The notes: generated by a model from the sequence alone, not told the origin. 64,000 nucleotides of DNA from Chryseobacterium camelliae (GCF_027920545.1 NZ_CP115859.1:1364001-1428000), one strand, 5' to 3'. Counted from the stretch's first letter, positions 34,599-44,085 are shown. Made by a program: numbers and translations.

Positions 34599-36791
34599 CT
34601 ATCTTCCAATAATTAATTTCTCGCTTACTTTCTCACCATTGTCCAGAACAATTGAAACAAGATAGTTTCCGCTCGTCAGATCATTAACTTTAATTTCCGT
34701 TTCTCCCTTAAAGCTTCCACTTTTCACTAATCTTCCGGATGCATCAAATAATGAATAATCAGCTTTCTGAGATTGATTTTTCAATTTAATATTAACCACA
34801 TCATGAGAAGGATTAGGATAAATCGAAAAGCTCTTAACTTCAGATTCTGATGTCCCTAGCGATTGCGTTACTGAAAAACTTGAAGAATTTACTGCAAAAT
34901 AAATATTGTTCACTGCTTTAACCATAATTCTTGCCGATACAATATTCTCATTAGGCAGATTCACAGACGCCGAACCATTGTTTGGAACACTTGCTGCCAA
35001 AACCGTATTAAAAGTTACCCCACCGTCTTTTGAAAGTAAAATCGTTACATTTTGAGTATTGATTGTTCCTGTATTTGTTCCGGCTACATTCCAGGTAACA
35101 TTGGTTGTTGTACCTCCTGTATAAGGTATATTACTTGCATGCGAAGATACTGTGAAAGGACCATCACTCGTAACAGTTACAACCATTGCATCTCTTGCCG
35201 ACTGGTTCCCTGTTGCTTTATTATCATTCACAAGCAGGGAAAAATTCAGAGTTCTTGCAACACTTGGTGTCACTTCCCATTTTGGAACCAGGTTATTAGC
35301 AATAACAGAGCTTAATACCGGAAAATATCTGGAAGGAGAAGTTGTAGGTGACAATGAGCGATACACCGGACCCACCGTTGCTGTAGATACCGGAGGCTGA
35401 GTATTTGAAGTATTATCATACTGTTCCCACAGATAAGTTATAGGATCTCCGTTAGGATCTGTTCCGGTTCCTGTTAAAACAAAGGCTGTCCCATTTGGAA
35501 TAATATAATCGGCTCCCGCATCTGCTGTCGGAACCAGATTATTATTAGACGTTTTCACAGAACAGTCTGATCCTCTTTGGAGTACAGCATACATTTCCTG
35601 CACATTGGCAGCATGAAAGTAAGCGTCACTATTGTTTTGAACATTATTGGTAGAACCACAAATTCCCGCGTAAGCCATAATCGTACTACCACTTCCCGGT
35701 TCGTAAGCTGTAGAATTATTGGCATTACCGCTGCACGAACCTGTACTTGCTCTGAAAGTATGATTTCCTCCGAACTGATGACCAATCTCATGGGCTACAT
35801 AATCAATATCAAAAGGATCTCCAACCGGAGCTCCGGAACCGGTAACTCCTCTTGCTTTGTTTGTCGTACATATTGATCCTAAATAAGCAACGCCGCCTCC
35901 ACCGGTACTGAAAACATGACCAATATCGTAATTTGCGGTTCCGATTACAGTATTGATATTGTTTTGGTTTTCAGTAAGCATGGTCGATCCGTTGTTATTC
36001 GTATAAGGATCAGTAGCTCCATTCGTATAAACCAATAAACTATTATTGGCAACCATAACCATTGTAGAGGATATCGTCTTTTCATAAACACCGTTTACCC
36101 TTGTCATTGTCGTTGCCATTGCAGCCATCGCTGCGGCTACCGTTCCGCCGTGGAAAGTGGTATATTCTCCGGTTGCGGCTAAAGCCAATCTATAAGTTCT
36201 GAATTGTCCGTCAGAAACTAAAGGCGCTTTATTAGCTACATTATTTTTTAAATGATCCAATTCATTTTCAACATGACATTCGAAAAGTCTGTCATTTTTT
36301 GGGAGATCTTTTCTTTTATACAAAATAAAAGCCGAATGGTCTTTAGTATAACTGTCCAGATAGCTCACTTCCCAATTATCAAAATACATCACACTGATTC
36401 CCGTCTGCGGAGTTAAGCTGAAACGAATAGAATTTTCAGGATGATCTTTTTGCCAGCCGATGTAAGAACGGATTTCCGGAAACTTAGCCTGCAGTTCAGG
36501 TTCCATTACAGAAGCTTCCTGAACAATATAATCTCTTATTTTACCATCCGAATCCGGAAATTTAATGATTAAACTTTCATCTTTGGAAAAACGTTGGGGA
36601 GCATATTTAAGATCTGCTTTAATTTTCCCCAGATCTAATTGATACAAAGAAAAAGTATTCGGAGTTGTCCATCTCGGACTCAAATTTTCCCTGCTTACAT
36701 TGTTGTCTTTAAATTTTGACCAGTAATTCTGCTGACCAAAACCTTGTGCTGCAATCAATAGGCACGAAACGATAAATGTTTTAGTTTTCAT
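34599..36791 (-). CDS. Reprolysin-like zinc metalloprotease with type IX sorting domain
   Basis: 730 residues. The signal peptide MKTKTFIVSCLLIAAQGFGQ is followed by a propeptide-like region to about 190. The catalytic domain (about 195-410) carries HEIGHQFGGNHTF near 336, the full HExxHxxGxxH zinc motif of metzincins, then a Met-turn candidate TIMAYAGICG. A fibronectin-like or PKD-like linker (ADAGADYIIPNGTAFVLTGT) and repeats follow. The last 75 residues are a type A sorting domain (PNPSHDVVNIKL, then GNYLVSIVLDNG). It should be exported through the type IX system as an active surface or secreted protease. A lipoprotein gene ends 17 bases upstream, so the two are probably one transcript. 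Confidence 0.92.
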   Translation of the reverse strand: MKTKTFIVSCLLIAAQGFGQQNYWSKFKDNNVSRENLSPRWTTPNTFSLYQLDLGKIKADLKYAPQRFSKDESLIIKFPDSDGKIRDYIVQEASVMEPELQAKFPEIRSYIGWQKDHPENSIRFSLTPQTGISVMYFDNWEVSYLDSYTKDHSAFILYKRKDLPKNDRLFECHVENELDHLKNNVANKAPLVSDGQFRTYRLALAATGEYTTFHGGTVAAAMAAMATTMTRVNGVYEKTISSTMVMVANNSLLVYTNGATDPYTNNNGSTMLTENQNNINTVIGTANYDIGHVFSTGGGGVAYLGSICTTNKARGVTGSGAPVGDPFDIDYVAHEIGHQFGGNHTFRASTGSCSGNANNSTAYEPGSGSTIMAYAGICGSTNNVQNNSDAYFHAANVQEMYAVLQRGSDCSVKTSNNNLVPTADAGADYIIPNGTAFVLTGTGTDPNGDPITYLWEQYDNTSNTQPPVSTATVGPVYRSLSPTTSPSRYFPVLSSVIANNLVPKWEVTPSVARTLNFSLLVNDNKATGNQSARDAMVVTVTSDGPFTVSSHASNIPYTGGTTTNVTWNVAGTNTGTINTQNVTILLSKDGGVTFNTVLAASVPNNGSASVNLPNENIVSARIMVKAVNNIYFAVNSSSFSVTQSLGTSESEVKSFSIYPNPSHDVVNIKLKNQSQKADYSLFDASGRLVKSGSFKGETEIKVNDLTSGNYLVSIVLDNGEKVSEKLIIGR

Positions 36792-36808
36792 GAGAGTAAT
36801 TTTATATA

Positions 36809-37258
36809 TTAGTATTTAATGGTAAGCTTTTTAAAGGTGATGTTTCCGGTTAACTTCAATAAGATATTAGGTGAGACTCTGCTTGTTTTGCTGAAATCAG
36901 GATTATCAAATTCCTTAATTTTTACATAAAGTATATTTTTATCTAAACTGATCTTTTCAACTAAAACGTCATTAGAGTTTTTTAATGGTGGCTTAATGAT
37001 GAGATATGTTTCGTTCTCAACAATTGCAGGAACCGGGGAAAATCTGTTTCCATTATTATTTTTATGGATAAGCTTAAAGACCTCATCCATTTTTTGCTGA
37101 GAATTAATAAGGAGGAATTTCTGTTGAGTTAAAGTAAACGGATAATGGTATTTATCTTCAAATTGGATTTCCTTTCTTTGAGGCACTGCATTACTGCTGA
37201 CAACCTGAGATTGACAATTAAGAAATAAAAAAAGAAAAAAGCATAGATATATTTTCAT
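36809..37258 (-). CDS. Lipoprotein upstream of the metalloprotease (PrcB-like pattern)
   Basis: 149 residues from the ATG at 37258; a four-residue-longer frame starts at TTG. The signal MKIYLCFFLFLFLNCQSQ ends FLNC, a lipobox with Cys15. The mature part is about 130 residues: a helix LLINSQQKMDEVFKLIH and strands ETYLIIKPPL and ILYVKIKEFDNPDF. The pattern weakly recalls PrcB, a subunit of an outer-membrane protease complex in Treponema, but identity is too low for a firm call. It sits 17 bases ahead of the protease gene, so a chaperone, inhibitor or anchor role for that protease is plausible and untested. Confidence 0.6.
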   Translation of the reverse strand: MKIYLCFFLFLFLNCQSQVVSSNAVPQRKEIQFEDKYHYPFTLTQQKFLLINSQQKMDEVFKLIHKNNNGNRFSPVPAIVENETYLIIKPPLKNSNDVLVEKISLDKNILYVKIKEFDNPDFSKTSRVSPNILLKLTGNITFKKLTIKY

Positions 37259-37316
37259 TTTAAAACCCAATTATTGTAAAAATAACAATTTTAAAATGAA
37301 TACGTTATATAATAAT

Positions 37317-37350
37317 TAAAAAACCGTTCCAAGAAATGAAACGGTTTTAA
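37317..37350. terminator. Terminator between sucC and the lipoprotein gene
   Basis: AAAACCGTT and AACGGTTTT pair around an 11-base loop with A and T runs on both sides. On the minus strand it ends the sucC transcript. Confidence 0.78.
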
Positions 37351-37371
37351 TTTTATGCGAAAATTTTAGTA

Positions 37372-38562
37372 TTAAGCTAAAACTTCTTTTACTTTGTTTG
37401 CTGCTTCTTCCAAAGTAATTGCAGAGTGAACAGGAAGACCTGACTCGTCAATTAATTTTTTAGCTTCAACAGCGTTGGTTCCTTGCAATCTTACGATCAA
37501 TGGAACAGGAAGGCTACCCATAGCTTTGTAAGCATCTACAACTCCCTGAGCAACTCTGTCACATCTTACGATACCTCCGAAGATGTTGATCAAAATAGCT
37601 TTTACGTTTGGATCTCTCAAGATGATTCCGAAAGCAGTTTGTACTCTCTGAGCATCAGCAGTTCCACCTACGTCTAGGAAGTTTGCAGGGTTACCACCAG
37701 ATAATTTGATGATATCCATAGTTGCCATTGCAAGACCGGCTCCGTTTACCATACAAGCAACGTTACCGTCTAGTTTTACGAAGTTAAGACCAGCTTCACC
37801 CGCTTCAACATCGATAGGATCTTCTTCTCTTGTATCTCTAAGAGCTTCAAGATCTTTGTGACGGAATAATGAGTTACCATCCAAAGTTACTTTAGCATCA
37901 ACAGCGATAATTTTGTTATCAGAAGTTTTTAATACAGGGTTGATCTCGAAAAGAGAAGCGTCGATTCCTGTATAAGCATTATATAAAGAAGTGATGAATT
38001 TTACGAATTCTTTGAAAGCATTCCCTTCAAGACCTAAGTTGAAAGCAATTTTTCTAGCCTGGAAACCTTGAAGACCGATAGCTGGATCGATCAGTTCGTT
38101 GTGGATCAAATGAGGAGTTACTTCAGCAACGTGCTCAATATCCATACCGCCTTCAGTAGAATATACGATTGTATTTTTACCTTCAGCTCTGTCTAAAAGA
38201 ATAGAAACATAAAATTCTTTAGTTTCAGTTTCTCCCGGATAATATACATCCTCTGCAACCAATACAGAATTTACCAACTTACCTTCAGCAGAAGTTTGTG
38301 GAGTTACCAACTGCATTCCGATGATGTTTTGAGCGTTTTCTTTAAGTTTATCCATGTTTGGAGAGAACTTAACACCCCCACCTTTACCACGACCACCTGC
38401 GTGGATCTGAGCTTTTACTACCCACCCTTGAGCGCCAGTTTCAGCAGTTAGTTTTTCAGCAGCAGCTACAGCTTCATCTACGTTGTTTGCTACATAACCA
38501 CGTTGGATAGCTACTCCATACTTTGATAAAATCTCTTTAGATTGATACTCGTGAAGATTCAT
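37372..38562 (-). CDS. sucC: Succinyl-CoA ligase, ADP-forming, beta subunit
   Basis: 396 residues, full length. With the alpha subunit SucD it converts succinyl-CoA, ADP and phosphate to succinate, CoA and ATP in the citric acid cycle. The ATP-grasp domain opens MNLHEYQSKEILSKYGV, with the nucleotide loop GRGKGGGVK; the C-terminal part has FLDVGGTADAQRV and ILINIFGGIVRCDRVAQGV, the phosphate/CoA ligase signature. sucD is not in this window. The promoter at 38601-38630 is one of the best matches here. Confidence 0.97.
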   Translation of the reverse strand: MNLHEYQSKEILSKYGVAIQRGYVANNVDEAVAAAEKLTAETGAQGWVVKAQIHAGGRGKGGGVKFSPNMDKLKENAQNIIGMQLVTPQTSAEGKLVNSVLVAEDVYYPGETETKEFYVSILLDRAEGKNTIVYSTEGGMDIEHVAEVTPHLIHNELIDPAIGLQGFQARKIAFNLGLEGNAFKEFVKFITSLYNAYTGIDASLFEINPVLKTSDNKIIAVDAKVTLDGNSLFRHKDLEALRDTREEDPIDVEAGEAGLNFVKLDGNVACMVNGAGLAMATMDIIKLSGGNPANFLDVGGTADAQRVQTAFGIILRDPNVKAILINIFGGIVRCDRVAQGVVDAYKAMGSLPVPLIVRLQGTNAVEAKKLIDESGLPVHSAITLEEAANKVKEVLA

Positions 38563-38600
38563 ATTATTTTTATTATTTTATTTTAAAAATTAAAGGTTGA

Positions 38601-38630
38601 CAAATTTACTAAAAAGACACGGAAGTTCAA
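38601..38630 (-). promoter_or_regulatory. sucC promoter
   Basis: On the minus strand TTG (38628-38630), 19 bases, TAAATTTG (38601-38608), leaving a leader of about 33 bases. Confidence 0.65.
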
Positions 38631-38693
38631 GTTTATTGACTTAAAATTTAAAGTCTGTCTGACTTGATTTTTAACATATCTCTCAAATTCGCT

Positions 38694-39971
38694 TTATTCT
38701 TCGGATAATTTCTCAGATTGTGAACCAATAAAAGGAATTTTCGGAGCCAGAAAATAGCCCGTTAAACTCGCAAAAAGTATCGGAACAAAGTAAGTAAACC
38801 CTGTTAAAGTTCCCAAAATAATGGTGGTACTCATAGGAGTTCTGGTAACACAAGCATTAATGGCAGCCATACAACTTACAATCGCCAATGTTGTATCTAC
38901 CGTCGGAAATAGATTATGAATAATTAAACCCAATGTTGTTCCCACAAAGAAAAGCGGGATAATAAAGCCGCCTCTCCAACCCGAAGTTACGGTAATCGCT
39001 ATTGCTAAAATTTTGAAAATTAAAACAACGATTAAAAAGCTTAATGCAAAGTTTCCGTTAATTAATTGATTGATTTCATGGTGCCCGAAATACCTCGTAA
39101 TCGGAAAATAGAAAGCAATAATGCCTAATACAATTCCGCCTACAAGAGTTTTAACGTAAATCGGCAATTTTCTGTATTCAAAAACTTTTTTGAAAAATTT
39201 TACGACAAAAATAAAAATCCAGCCAAATAAAGTTCCTACAATTCCGAATAATGAAGCATATAGAAAATCATAAACTCCTGTATAATGATATGCTTTCAGA
39301 TCCCAAGTCGCCCCGATTCCCAAATGAATAATCAGAGCAAACATCAGATAACTGAAACAGCTCGCTACTAGTGCAGGAATAATCGCTTTATAATATTCAA
39401 CCGCATGTTTGTGATGCAGAATTTCAAGGGAAAAAAGACTTCCTCCAAGCGGAGCACCGAAAAGTGCCGTAAAACCGGATGCCATTCCGGCAATACTTAA
39501 AGAACGAAGTTCCTCGCCTTTCAGTCTAAATATTTTTCCCAACCAGGTTCCCGTAGACCCCGTCACCTGAACTAAAGGCGCTTCCGGACCTAAGCTTCCT
39601 CCCGATGCCACACAGAAAAGTGAAGATAAAATCATGGAAGGATTGTTTTTAGGTTCTAATTTCCCTTTATTGAATCGGATGTTATTAACAATCAGATGAA
39701 TTTCTCCCGGATCTCCGATAAAGTGAATTACCAAGCCAGCCAGCAAACCACAAATAGCCATCGTCGGAATCACCATCCAACCTTGAAACCCGGCTAAAAA
39801 TTCTGTGAAATGCTCAAGAACAATCCAGTAAAAACCGGCAATTATTCCGCCAACAAGACCTGTAATAGCCCACATAAAAAAGGTACGACTAAAAACAAAT
39901 GGGTTAAATCTGATGGGCTGATCCAAAAGATTAAATGTTTTGATAAGTCGTCGTCTTCTATTGATTCTCAT
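38694..39971 (-). CDS. ClC-family chloride channel/antiporter
   Basis: 425 residues with about ten or more membrane segments. The conserved GGSLGPEAPLVQ (near 118-130) has the gating glutamate of ClC proteins. GWRGGFIIPLFFVG (near 333-346) is the second selectivity segment, and NACVTRTPMSTTIILGTLTG follows. No CBS domains at the C-terminus. It conducts or exchanges chloride (possibly fluoride or other anions) against protons across the cytoplasmic membrane. The gating Glu suggests an antiporter, but sequence cannot settle this. It starts about 130 bases from sucC and is probably its own transcript. Confidence 0.9.
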   Translation of the reverse strand: MRINRRRRLIKTFNLLDQPIRFNPFVFSRTFFMWAITGLVGGIIAGFYWIVLEHFTEFLAGFQGWMVIPTMAICGLLAGLVIHFIGDPGEIHLIVNNIRFNKGKLEPKNNPSMILSSLFCVASGGSLGPEAPLVQVTGSTGTWLGKIFRLKGEELRSLSIAGMASGFTALFGAPLGGSLFSLEILHHKHAVEYYKAIIPALVASCFSYLMFALIIHLGIGATWDLKAYHYTGVYDFLYASLFGIVGTLFGWIFIFVVKFFKKVFEYRKLPIYVKTLVGGIVLGIIAFYFPITRYFGHHEINQLINGNFALSFLIVVLIFKILAIAITVTSGWRGGFIIPLFFVGTTLGLIIHNLFPTVDTTLAIVSCMAAINACVTRTPMSTTIILGTLTGFTYFVPILFASLTGYFLAPKIPFIGSQSEKLSEE

Positions 39972-40067
39972 TTTTGATATATTACATATTAAAAGAAGAT
40001 TTCATCATTTGCTTTTATTATTTTCTTCTTCCGATAATGAGGAATATGCCTGAGTTTACAACCAATC

Positions 40068-40454
40068 TTAAATTCTGCCTTTAGCAAAATGGAAGATCAG
40101 CATCAACCAGGCTAGAATCATAAACAGACCTCCAAGTGGAGTAATCGGTCCTAAAAATTTAAGATTTGCTCCTAAATAATCCTGTAAGCTCAGGAAATAA
40201 ATGCTTACCGAGAATAAAAATGTTCCTGCAATCATTAATATCGAAGTCCATTTTTCTGATGAAGTTTCAAACTTCAAAATGTAACCGATAATTAATAAGA
40301 AAAATGCAGCATACATTTGGTATCTGACTCCTGTTTCAAAACTTTCCAGTCTTTCCACAGACAAAATTTTCTTTAAGGCATGTGCTCCGAATGCGCCTAA
40401 AATCACAGATAACATTCCGTAAACAGCACCGAAGACTAAAGTAATTGTTTTCAT
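40068..40454 (-). CDS. DUF423 family membrane protein
   Basis: 128 residues with four hydrophobic helices. The N-terminal signature GAVYGMLSVILGAFGAHALK is the DUF423 mark, followed by FETGVRYQMYAAFFLLIIGY. The function of the family is unknown. It starts 14 bases after the periplasmic TonB-like protein gene and is the last gene of the minus-strand operon led by HMG-CoA reductase. Confidence 0.9.
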   Translation of the reverse strand: MKTITLVFGAVYGMLSVILGAFGAHALKKILSVERLESFETGVRYQMYAAFFLLIIGYILKFETSSEKWTSILMIAGTFLFSVSIYFLSLQDYLGANLKFLGPITPLGGLFMILAWLMLIFHFAKGRI

Positions 40455-40468
40455 TTTTATAATTATTT

Positions 40469-41185
40469 CTAATATTCTCTTACTCTGATTTCGATTTCGC
40501 TTAGCACAAAATCACCACCCTCCATTAAAGGCTTAATTTTCAGGTTTTTACTATACAACAATAATGAAGAAAGAACATTAAATTCTTCATTTTCCCCTTC
40601 CGTTCTCACATCTTTAATCCTTCCGTCAGCATCAATATACATCAATAGTCTTGAAGAATAAAAAGAATTATGCAGTTCAAAATATTTTGAATATTTTTCT
40701 TTACATTCACTTATGATTAGTGTTTTAACAAATTGAGAAAAAGGTACCGGATCCACTACATCAAACTGATAATTCTGGTGATTATCAGCAACAGCCTTTT
40801 CAACTAAATGTTCACTGGTTTTTAAATTATCCAGCAGTTTCTTTAGCTCTTCCAATCTTGATTTTTCCCCTTTGGATAAAATATCAAGGGCTTCATCCTC
40901 TTCATTACTTATTTTAAGAGCATAATCCAGTCTTTTATCTGAAGGCAGTTTATCATGAATATTCCTAAAATTCTGAAGTTTATTTATATAAGGACGTAAT
41001 TTCACATCATATTTCTTATACACCTGTTCCACATTTATCCTGACTTCAGGATTTTTATTTTGACCAAAAGCATTTAATGAAAGTATTAAAAATAAAAAAA
41101 AACTGATTTTTTTTATTAAGTATCTGCATGGCTTATGTGATACAGTACTGTAAACTTCTTTAACAATCAAAGCTGTTGTTTTCAT
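40469..41185 (-). CDS. Periplasmic protein with TonB-C-like end
   Basis: 238 residues. A long basic N-terminus precedes a hydrophobic stretch (about 26-40: ISFFLFLILSLNAFG-Q), so it is exported; the extended n-region is odd, but no better start codon exists in frame. The middle (about 60-140) is a charged helical region. The C-terminal 60 residues (LMYIDADGRIKDVRTEGE...LKIKPLMEGG) resemble the TonB C-terminal fold, where strands pair with a receptor. No function is assigned. Its ATG lies one base after the stop of the upstream gene (TAAAATG), which points to coupled translation. Confidence 0.6.
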   Translation of the reverse strand: MKTTALIVKEVYSTVSHKPCRYLIKKISFFLFLILSLNAFGQNKNPEVRINVEQVYKKYDVKLRPYINKLQNFRNIHDKLPSDKRLDYALKISNEEDEALDILSKGEKSRLEELKKLLDNLKTSEHLVEKAVADNHQNYQFDVVDPVPFSQFVKTLIISECKEKYSKYFELHNSFYSSRLLMYIDADGRIKDVRTEGENEEFNVLSSLLLYSKNLKIKPLMEGGDFVLSEIEIRVREY

Positions 41186-41186
41186 T

Positions 41187-42257
41187 TTATAACTCTTCTA
41201 ATTCTAGTTTTAAATATTTTTTTGTTCTGTAATCCTGCCACGTCCCGATAATTTTGTTTCCTTTTGCATCCGCTTCGATAATAGCTCTCGGAATCCATCG
41301 TTTTAGTTCTTCGCTGTGATAATCGTTTTCTGTCATCGAAAAATGATCATGAACCAATTTTCCGCTCCAGCTAATCAGTTTTTTATTTTTATCATACCAA
41401 TAAGAAGCAGAAAAAGAATTATCTTCATTAATATGATTGATTAAAACCGTAACAGGATATTTTCCGTCAATTGTTCCTTTATATAATTTATTACTAAAGC
41501 TCGTTCTACCAATTTTTTCCGAACCTGATAATAAGTTTTTAGCATAAGGGCTCCAATATTTTTCTAAATTTTTATAAGGTATTTCCACAACATGACTTCC
41601 CAAATCATCCAGCGCTCTCATCGCATGATTGGAACATCTTCCCGCAACAAAGGTTAATTTATCTTTACCAAAATAAAATTCTATATATCCCAAAGTATGG
41701 TCTACAAAACAGTTTTCGTATATTGAAATTTGTTCCTGAGATTCTTCCGACAGATTTTTATCTGCCTTTAATTCTGTAAGAAAATCATCAATTCGCTTCT
41801 GTACTTGTTTTTGGATTATATTTTCAACTATTTTAGCAGAACCGGGTAGAAATAAATCTTCAGCATTGATTACATTTCCTGTTCTCAGATCAAAATTCTT
41901 CCAGATTGAAAAACCTTCCGGATAAGCCCCCGAAGCTTCTCCATCCAATGCAATGCTCAAAATATCTTTAGGAGTTTCCAGCTTTTCCCAATTATAGAAA
42001 TAAATATAGTTAAAATAAGAAGTGGTTCCCGTAGAAACCAGCTTAAAAGGATTTCCCGCCGATCCGGGAATATATTCCAGTTGATCAACCTGCAAAAAAG
42101 TATTGATTTTATTTTCTACTCGGGGATTTTCAGCATACAAAATCACCGGAAAAACAGTGTCTTCAGATTTTGGAGACAAATCCTTAATGGTTAAGTTTTT
42201 CTGTTGTGAAAAGCTTAAACCGGAAATCAGCAGAAAAAATACAATTTTCTTTTTCAC
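41187..42257 (-). CDS. Secreted protein, RsiV/DUF3298-like
   Basis: 356 residues with a signal peptide (MKKKIVFFLLISGLSFSQ; the first codon is GTG at 42257). The middle contains WKNFDLRTGNVINAEDLF, the usual opening of the DUF3298 (RsiV-type) domain, preceded by AENPRVENKINTFL. In other bacteria this domain binds lysozyme or occurs in anti-sigma factors; here no sigma gene is near. The C-terminal third (SFSNKLYKGTIDGKYPVTVLI) is a separate beta-rich region. The GTG overlaps the TAG of the upstream 55-codon gene by one base. Confidence 0.65.
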   Translation of the reverse strand: MKKKIVFFLLISGLSFSQQKNLTIKDLSPKSEDTVFPVILYAENPRVENKINTFLQVDQLEYIPGSAGNPFKLVSTGTTSYFNYIYFYNWEKLETPKDILSIALDGEASGAYPEGFSIWKNFDLRTGNVINAEDLFLPGSAKIVENIIQKQVQKRIDDFLTELKADKNLSEESQEQISIYENCFVDHTLGYIEFYFGKDKLTFVAGRCSNHAMRALDDLGSHVVEIPYKNLEKYWSPYAKNLLSGSEKIGRTSFSNKLYKGTIDGKYPVTVLINHINEDNSFSASYWYDKNKKLISWSGKLVHDHFSMTENDYHSEELKRWIPRAIIEADAKGNKIIGTWQDYRTKKYLKLELEEL

Positions 42258-42424
42258 TATGCAGGATGTAAAAAATAGGAAACGAGTTTACCAGCCAATA
42301 CCGCACCCCCTAAAATAATAAACATAACAGCGAATCTTTTAGAACTCCTGAATCCCGGATGATTGGTTTTCTTTAAAAACAATCCGAAAAGTACAAATAT
42401 AATTGCCAGAATAATTTGTAACAT
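42257..42424 (-). CDS. 55-residue membrane protein overlapping both neighbours
   Basis: A short ORF of 55 codons plus stop: MLQIILAIIFVLFGLFLKKT, a loop HPGFRSSKRFA, then VMFIILGGAVLAGKLVSYFL and a short tail, so two transmembrane helices with a basic loop. Its ATG (42422-42424) overlaps the last base of the HMG-CoA reductase stop codon (TAATG), and its TAG overlaps the GTG of the next gene (TAGTG). The two one-base overlaps and the clean helix pattern argue that it is a real translated gene. No family is recognised. Confidence 0.75.
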   Translation of the reverse strand: MLQIILAIIFVLFGLFLKKTNHPGFRSSKRFAVMFIILGGAVLAGKLVSYFLHPA

Positions 42425-43752
42425 TATTGCCCCCTTAATCTGTTAAACTCATTGATGACCTCGTGATGACTCACCGTTTTATCTTTAAAATAGGTCACAA
42501 AATGTTGCTTTTCTTCTTCTGTTGCTCCTAATTGATTTAAAATATTCAGCAGGTGCATTTTCATATGACCTTTCTGAATTCCTGTTGTCACTAAAGAGCG
42601 CAACGCTCCAAAATTCTGAGCAAGCCCTGAAACGGCCAAAATACTCATTAATTCCTGGGCAGAAGGTTTTCCAAGAAGAGCCAGAGAGAATTTTACCAAA
42701 GGATGAAGATTCGTTAAACCTCCCACAACTCCTACAGAAATCGGAAGATCGATCCAGAATCTGAAAACTCCGTTGTCTGTTGTGCAATGCGTTAAAGAAG
42801 AATATTTTCCGTTTCTTGCCGCATAAGCGTGTGCACAAGCTTCCGTTGCTCTGAAGTCGTTACCCGTTGCAATGACCACAGCATCTACCCCGTTCATAAT
42901 TCCTTTGTTGTGAGTGGTCGCACGGAAAGGTTCAATTTCAGCAATCATTACTGCCTGCTTGAATTTTGATGCAAATTCTTCATTGGAAATTCCGCTGTCA
43001 TCTTTTAAGTCTTCAATTTTACAAGAAACCTCAGCTCTTACGATACAATCCGGGGTAAAATTGGACAAAATATTCATCACAATCTGTAAGGAATTCTTTT
43101 CTTCCTGTGTAAAGTCTTCACTGATCGCCACTTCCTGTTTCAACGTTTTTCCAAACTGTTCCAGACAAGAATTAATGAAGTTCGCTCCCATCGAATCTAC
43201 CGTATCAAAACTTGCTTTCAACTGGTAATAATTCGGCATTTCGGAAGTTTTATCAACCAATTTTATATCTAAAATTCCACCACCGCGATTCCTCATATTC
43301 GCTGTGATGTCATTGGTAGCTTCAATTAATTTTTTCTTTAAGCTGAAATTAAAGAAATGAAGCAGTTTGTGAGGTTCTACATTAAATATAAAGTGAGTGT
43401 GCCCCAGCTTTTCATTATTAATAATAGTGGTTTTAAAACCTCCTTTATCAATCCAGAATTTGGCAGCTTTAGAAGCCGCCGCTACCACAGAACTTTCTTC
43501 AACTGCCATCGGAAGCGCAAATAACTTTCCGTCAATTAAAAAGTTCGGAGCGATTCCGTAAGGCATATAGAAATTGGAAATCGTGTTTTCAGAAAACTCA
43601 TCATGAAGCTTCTGCAAATCAGCATTTTCGTTCCAGTATTGATTTAATATATGTTGATATTCTGAATTTCCTTCAAGGTATTCGTTAACTAGCCAATCGA
43701 TTTTTCCTTGTTTTGTCAACTTGGAAAAACCTTCTACCGGTTTGTGATTCAT
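42424..43752 (-). CDS. mvaA: Hydroxymethylglutaryl-CoA reductase, class II
   Basis: 442 residues. It interconverts HMG-CoA and mevalonate with NAD(P)H, the committed step of the mevalonate route to isoprenoids that flavobacteria use. MAVEESSVVAAASKAAKFW (near 85) carries the catalytic Glu; NMRNRGGGILD, NKGIMNGVDAVVIATGNDFRA (Lys and Asp) and the C-terminal GIQKGHMKMHL (His, mobile flap) complete the class II site. The protein is homologous to the so-called degradative enzyme, but the context suggests biosynthesis. It leads an operon with four small genes of unknown function. Confidence 0.94.
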   Translation of the reverse strand: MNHKPVEGFSKLTKQGKIDWLVNEYLEGNSEYQHILNQYWNENADLQKLHDEFSENTISNFYMPYGIAPNFLIDGKLFALPMAVEESSVVAAASKAAKFWIDKGGFKTTIINNEKLGHTHFIFNVEPHKLLHFFNFSLKKKLIEATNDITANMRNRGGGILDIKLVDKTSEMPNYYQLKASFDTVDSMGANFINSCLEQFGKTLKQEVAISEDFTQEEKNSLQIVMNILSNFTPDCIVRAEVSCKIEDLKDDSGISNEEFASKFKQAVMIAEIEPFRATTHNKGIMNGVDAVVIATGNDFRATEACAHAYAARNGKYSSLTHCTTDNGVFRFWIDLPISVGVVGGLTNLHPLVKFSLALLGKPSAQELMSILAVSGLAQNFGALRSLVTTGIQKGHMKMHLLNILNQLGATEEEKQHFVTYFKDKTVSHHEVINEFNRLRGQ

Positions 43753-43918
43753 AAGTATGTTATTTTATATAGCAATGTAACGCGGTTTTACGATTACACT
43801 CATAAATTAATGACCGTAAATATACTAATTTTGTCTCTGTAAACTGTGGATAACTTCCATCAAATAGGGTTGATATTTATCAATTTTGGAATTAAATTTG
43901 AACAGAAAATTTAAGTTT

Positions 43919-44085
43919 TAAACCACAAAAGTCACAAAAGCTTTTGCATTTTAGAAATTAAAAAGTTTAATATAATTCTGTGAAAAAGTACACTTAAGTT
44001 TATTAAAAATCTTTGATTTTTTCTTTTGTATGCTTTTAATTATCAAATTGTTTAAACTTAAAATCTTTTGTGACTTTTGTGGTAA
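43919..44085. repeat. TTAACCACAAAAG palindrome, copy 4 (167 bp)
   Basis: Arms ACCACAAAAGTCACAAAAG (43922-43940) and its perfect 19-base inverse (44065-44083) flank a 124-base AT-rich loop. It occupies most of the 348-base gap between the HMG-CoA reductase and radical SAM genes; the right end is 16 bases from the ATG. The rest of the gap (43753-43918) holds no ORF. Confidence 0.8.

Noticed and set aside
35052..35876. Plus-strand frames rich in Ser/Thr/Cys within the metalloprotease gene
   Set aside because: Antisense shadows of a well-supported coding region; no promoter or start context.
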